Of a DNA stretch of 64,000 bases, positions 63,356-64,000 are shown one piece after another. The DNA comes from DATKPC01 sp035524275 (GTDB lineage: Bacteria > Pseudomonadota > Gammaproteobacteria > Burkholderiales > Burkholderiaceae_F): assembly GCA_035524275.1 (NCBI GenBank), contig DATKPC010000116.1, forward strand, positions 1 through 64,000, read 5' to 3'. The position numbers were made by a program, and so were the translations under genes. Numbering within the stretch: the stretch's first letter is position 1; each line of letters starts with the position of its first letter. The notes beneath the pieces are model-generated. The model made no database searches. It was not told where the DNA came from and worked only from the letters and a program-made list of their open reading frames with translations.

Positions 63356-63853
63356 CTAAGGGCGCTTCAGGTAGGTCGCCGTTTCGCGGGCGACCAGCGC
63401 ATCGTCGGCGTCGGAAAAATCGGTCTGCACGACGATGGCGTATAGCACGCCGGCCTTGCCCCGTTTGACCTGTACGTCCTTGAGGACCGATCGGACCCGG
63501 ATCCATTCTCCGGCGCAGACCGGGCGGTTTATCGTGAATTCGCTGGAGCCGCCCATCGCGCGCGTCGCCGGGACCGGCACGTCCAGTTCCGTCGGCGAGC
63601 CGTCCGGTGGCAGGGCCTCCGCGGCCACCGGATCGAAAACCATCGTCTGGAAAAAAAGCGGCGGTGCGACCACGTCGCGATGGCCCGCCGCACGAGCCGC
63701 TTCCGGATCGCGATGGATCGGGTTGGTCTCGCCAATGGCCTGCGCGAATTTTCGAATGTCGAGCGCGGTGACGAGATGCGACCGTTCACGCACCCGGCCA
63801 ATCATCGCCCGCGCCTCCGGCGGTACGACCGTCTCGTCGGACGCGGGCGCCAT
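63356..63853 (-). CDS. FAS1-like dehydratase-domain protein (MaoC N-terminal type)
   Basis: 165 residues. IRKFAQAIGETNPIHRDPEA, VVAPPLFFQTMVFDP, EFTINRPVCAGEWIRVRSVL and KAGVLYAIVVQTDFSD match the N-terminal hotdog of R-hydratases (PF13452). It lacks the catalytic MaoC half, which fits the separate half at 60244-60639; active enzymes are dimers of the two. Four bases after the stop of the next upstream gene on minus. Confidence 0.8.
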   Translation of the reverse strand: MAPASDETVVPPEARAMIGRVRERSHLVTALDIRKFAQAIGETNPIHRDPEAARAAGHRDVVAPPLFFQTMVFDPVAAEALPPDGSPTELDVPVPATRAMGGSSEFTINRPVCAGEWIRVRSVLKDVQVKRGKAGVLYAIVVQTDFSDADDALVARETATYLKRP

Positions 63854-63857
63854 CTCG

Positions 63858-64000
63858 TCAGGCCCTGACCCCGGTCTCGACGTGCCGGTAGAACTCGATT
63901 CCGGCGTCCTGATAGGCGGACGCGGTCGATGTCCCGATGTGGTCGACGACGAAGCCGGAGAATGCCGGCACGCCCAGGCCCGGAGCCTTGCGCCCTTCGT
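63858..64000 (-). CDS. C-terminal end of an unidentified protein
   Basis: The last 47 codons before a TGA read EGRKAPGLGVPAFSGFVVDH and on to GTSTASAYQDAGIEFYRHVE, ending TGVRA. The frame is open to the window edge, and the stop is four bases before the FAS1-like gene start, so it is a real upstream partner in that operon. I cannot name the family from this piece. Confidence 0.6.
   Translation of the reverse strand, partial: EGRKAPGLGVPAFSGFVVDHIGTSTASAYQDAGIEFYRHVETGVRA

Overview
The window is 64 kb of very GC-rich (about two thirds G+C by eye), densely coded bacterial chromosome. Gene types (YaeQ, a DUF2138 protein, a Rap1a/Tai-like secreted protein, YghU, hut genes with both HutF and HutG) and codon use point to a betaproteobacterium, probably Burkholderiales or a relative; this is inference from gene content only. 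I saw no rRNA, tRNA, CRISPR array, phage or intact insertion sequence.

Layout. 1-10.7 kb (all minus strand): a truncated DUF2138 protein, a membrane diguanylate cyclase, a Rap1a-like secreted protein, an acyl-CoA synthetase, a 1476-residue membrane protein of unknown function, a cupin and a small unknown protein. 11-14.4 kb: an acetylornithine-type aminotransferase gene preceded by a structured leader that encodes an arginine-rich 20-residue peptide, then a LytTR response regulator and its LytS-type sensor kinase. 14.8-22 kb: a class V aminotransferase, an aldo/keto reductase, a sedolisin-family lipoprotein protease gene under a clear c-di-GMP-I (GEMM) riboswitch, and a second membrane diguanylate cyclase. 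22-32.6 kb: small redox and metabolic genes (FMN-binding protein, sterol desaturase-like protein, GST, NHL protein, redoxin, L-serine ammonia-lyase), a REPIN-like inverted repeat, then MAPEG, methyltransferase, APS kinase, YaeQ and an ArsR-regulated operon containing an SRPBCC-GST fusion. 32.7-40.3 kb: a complete histidine-degradation locus (hutC-hutF on minus, hutI-hutH-hutG-hutU on plus) around a shared HutC-type operator. 40.4-55 kb: acetylpolyamine amidohydrolase-like deacetylase, Tag glycosylase, a ParS/RES toxin-antitoxin pair with two palindromic operators, transport and detoxification genes, MsrB/MsrA, a haloacid dehalogenase-like protein, and remnants of a nitronate monooxygenase and a LysR regulator. 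55-64 kb: an unknown membrane protein, a 720-bp non-coding stretch with a terminator and a good promoter, then a locus that looks concerned with surface glycan or lipid (CelD/BioF2-like acetyltransferase, alpha/beta hydrolase, GNAT, MaoC-like protein, glycosyltransferase, flippase, FAS1-like dehydratase).

How it fits together. Two themes stand out. One is c-di-GMP: two paralogous membrane diguanylate cyclases, both with GGEEF and an RxxD inhibitory site, plus a riboswitch on an exported protease. The other is local regulation that can be read directly from DNA: arginine-codon leader, HutC operator, ArsR operator, ParS/RES operators and several promoters lying so close to the start codon that the mRNA should be leaderless. 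Start codons marked here were chosen from Shine-Dalgarno spacing, start/stop overlaps and alignment between paralogues; all are predictions.
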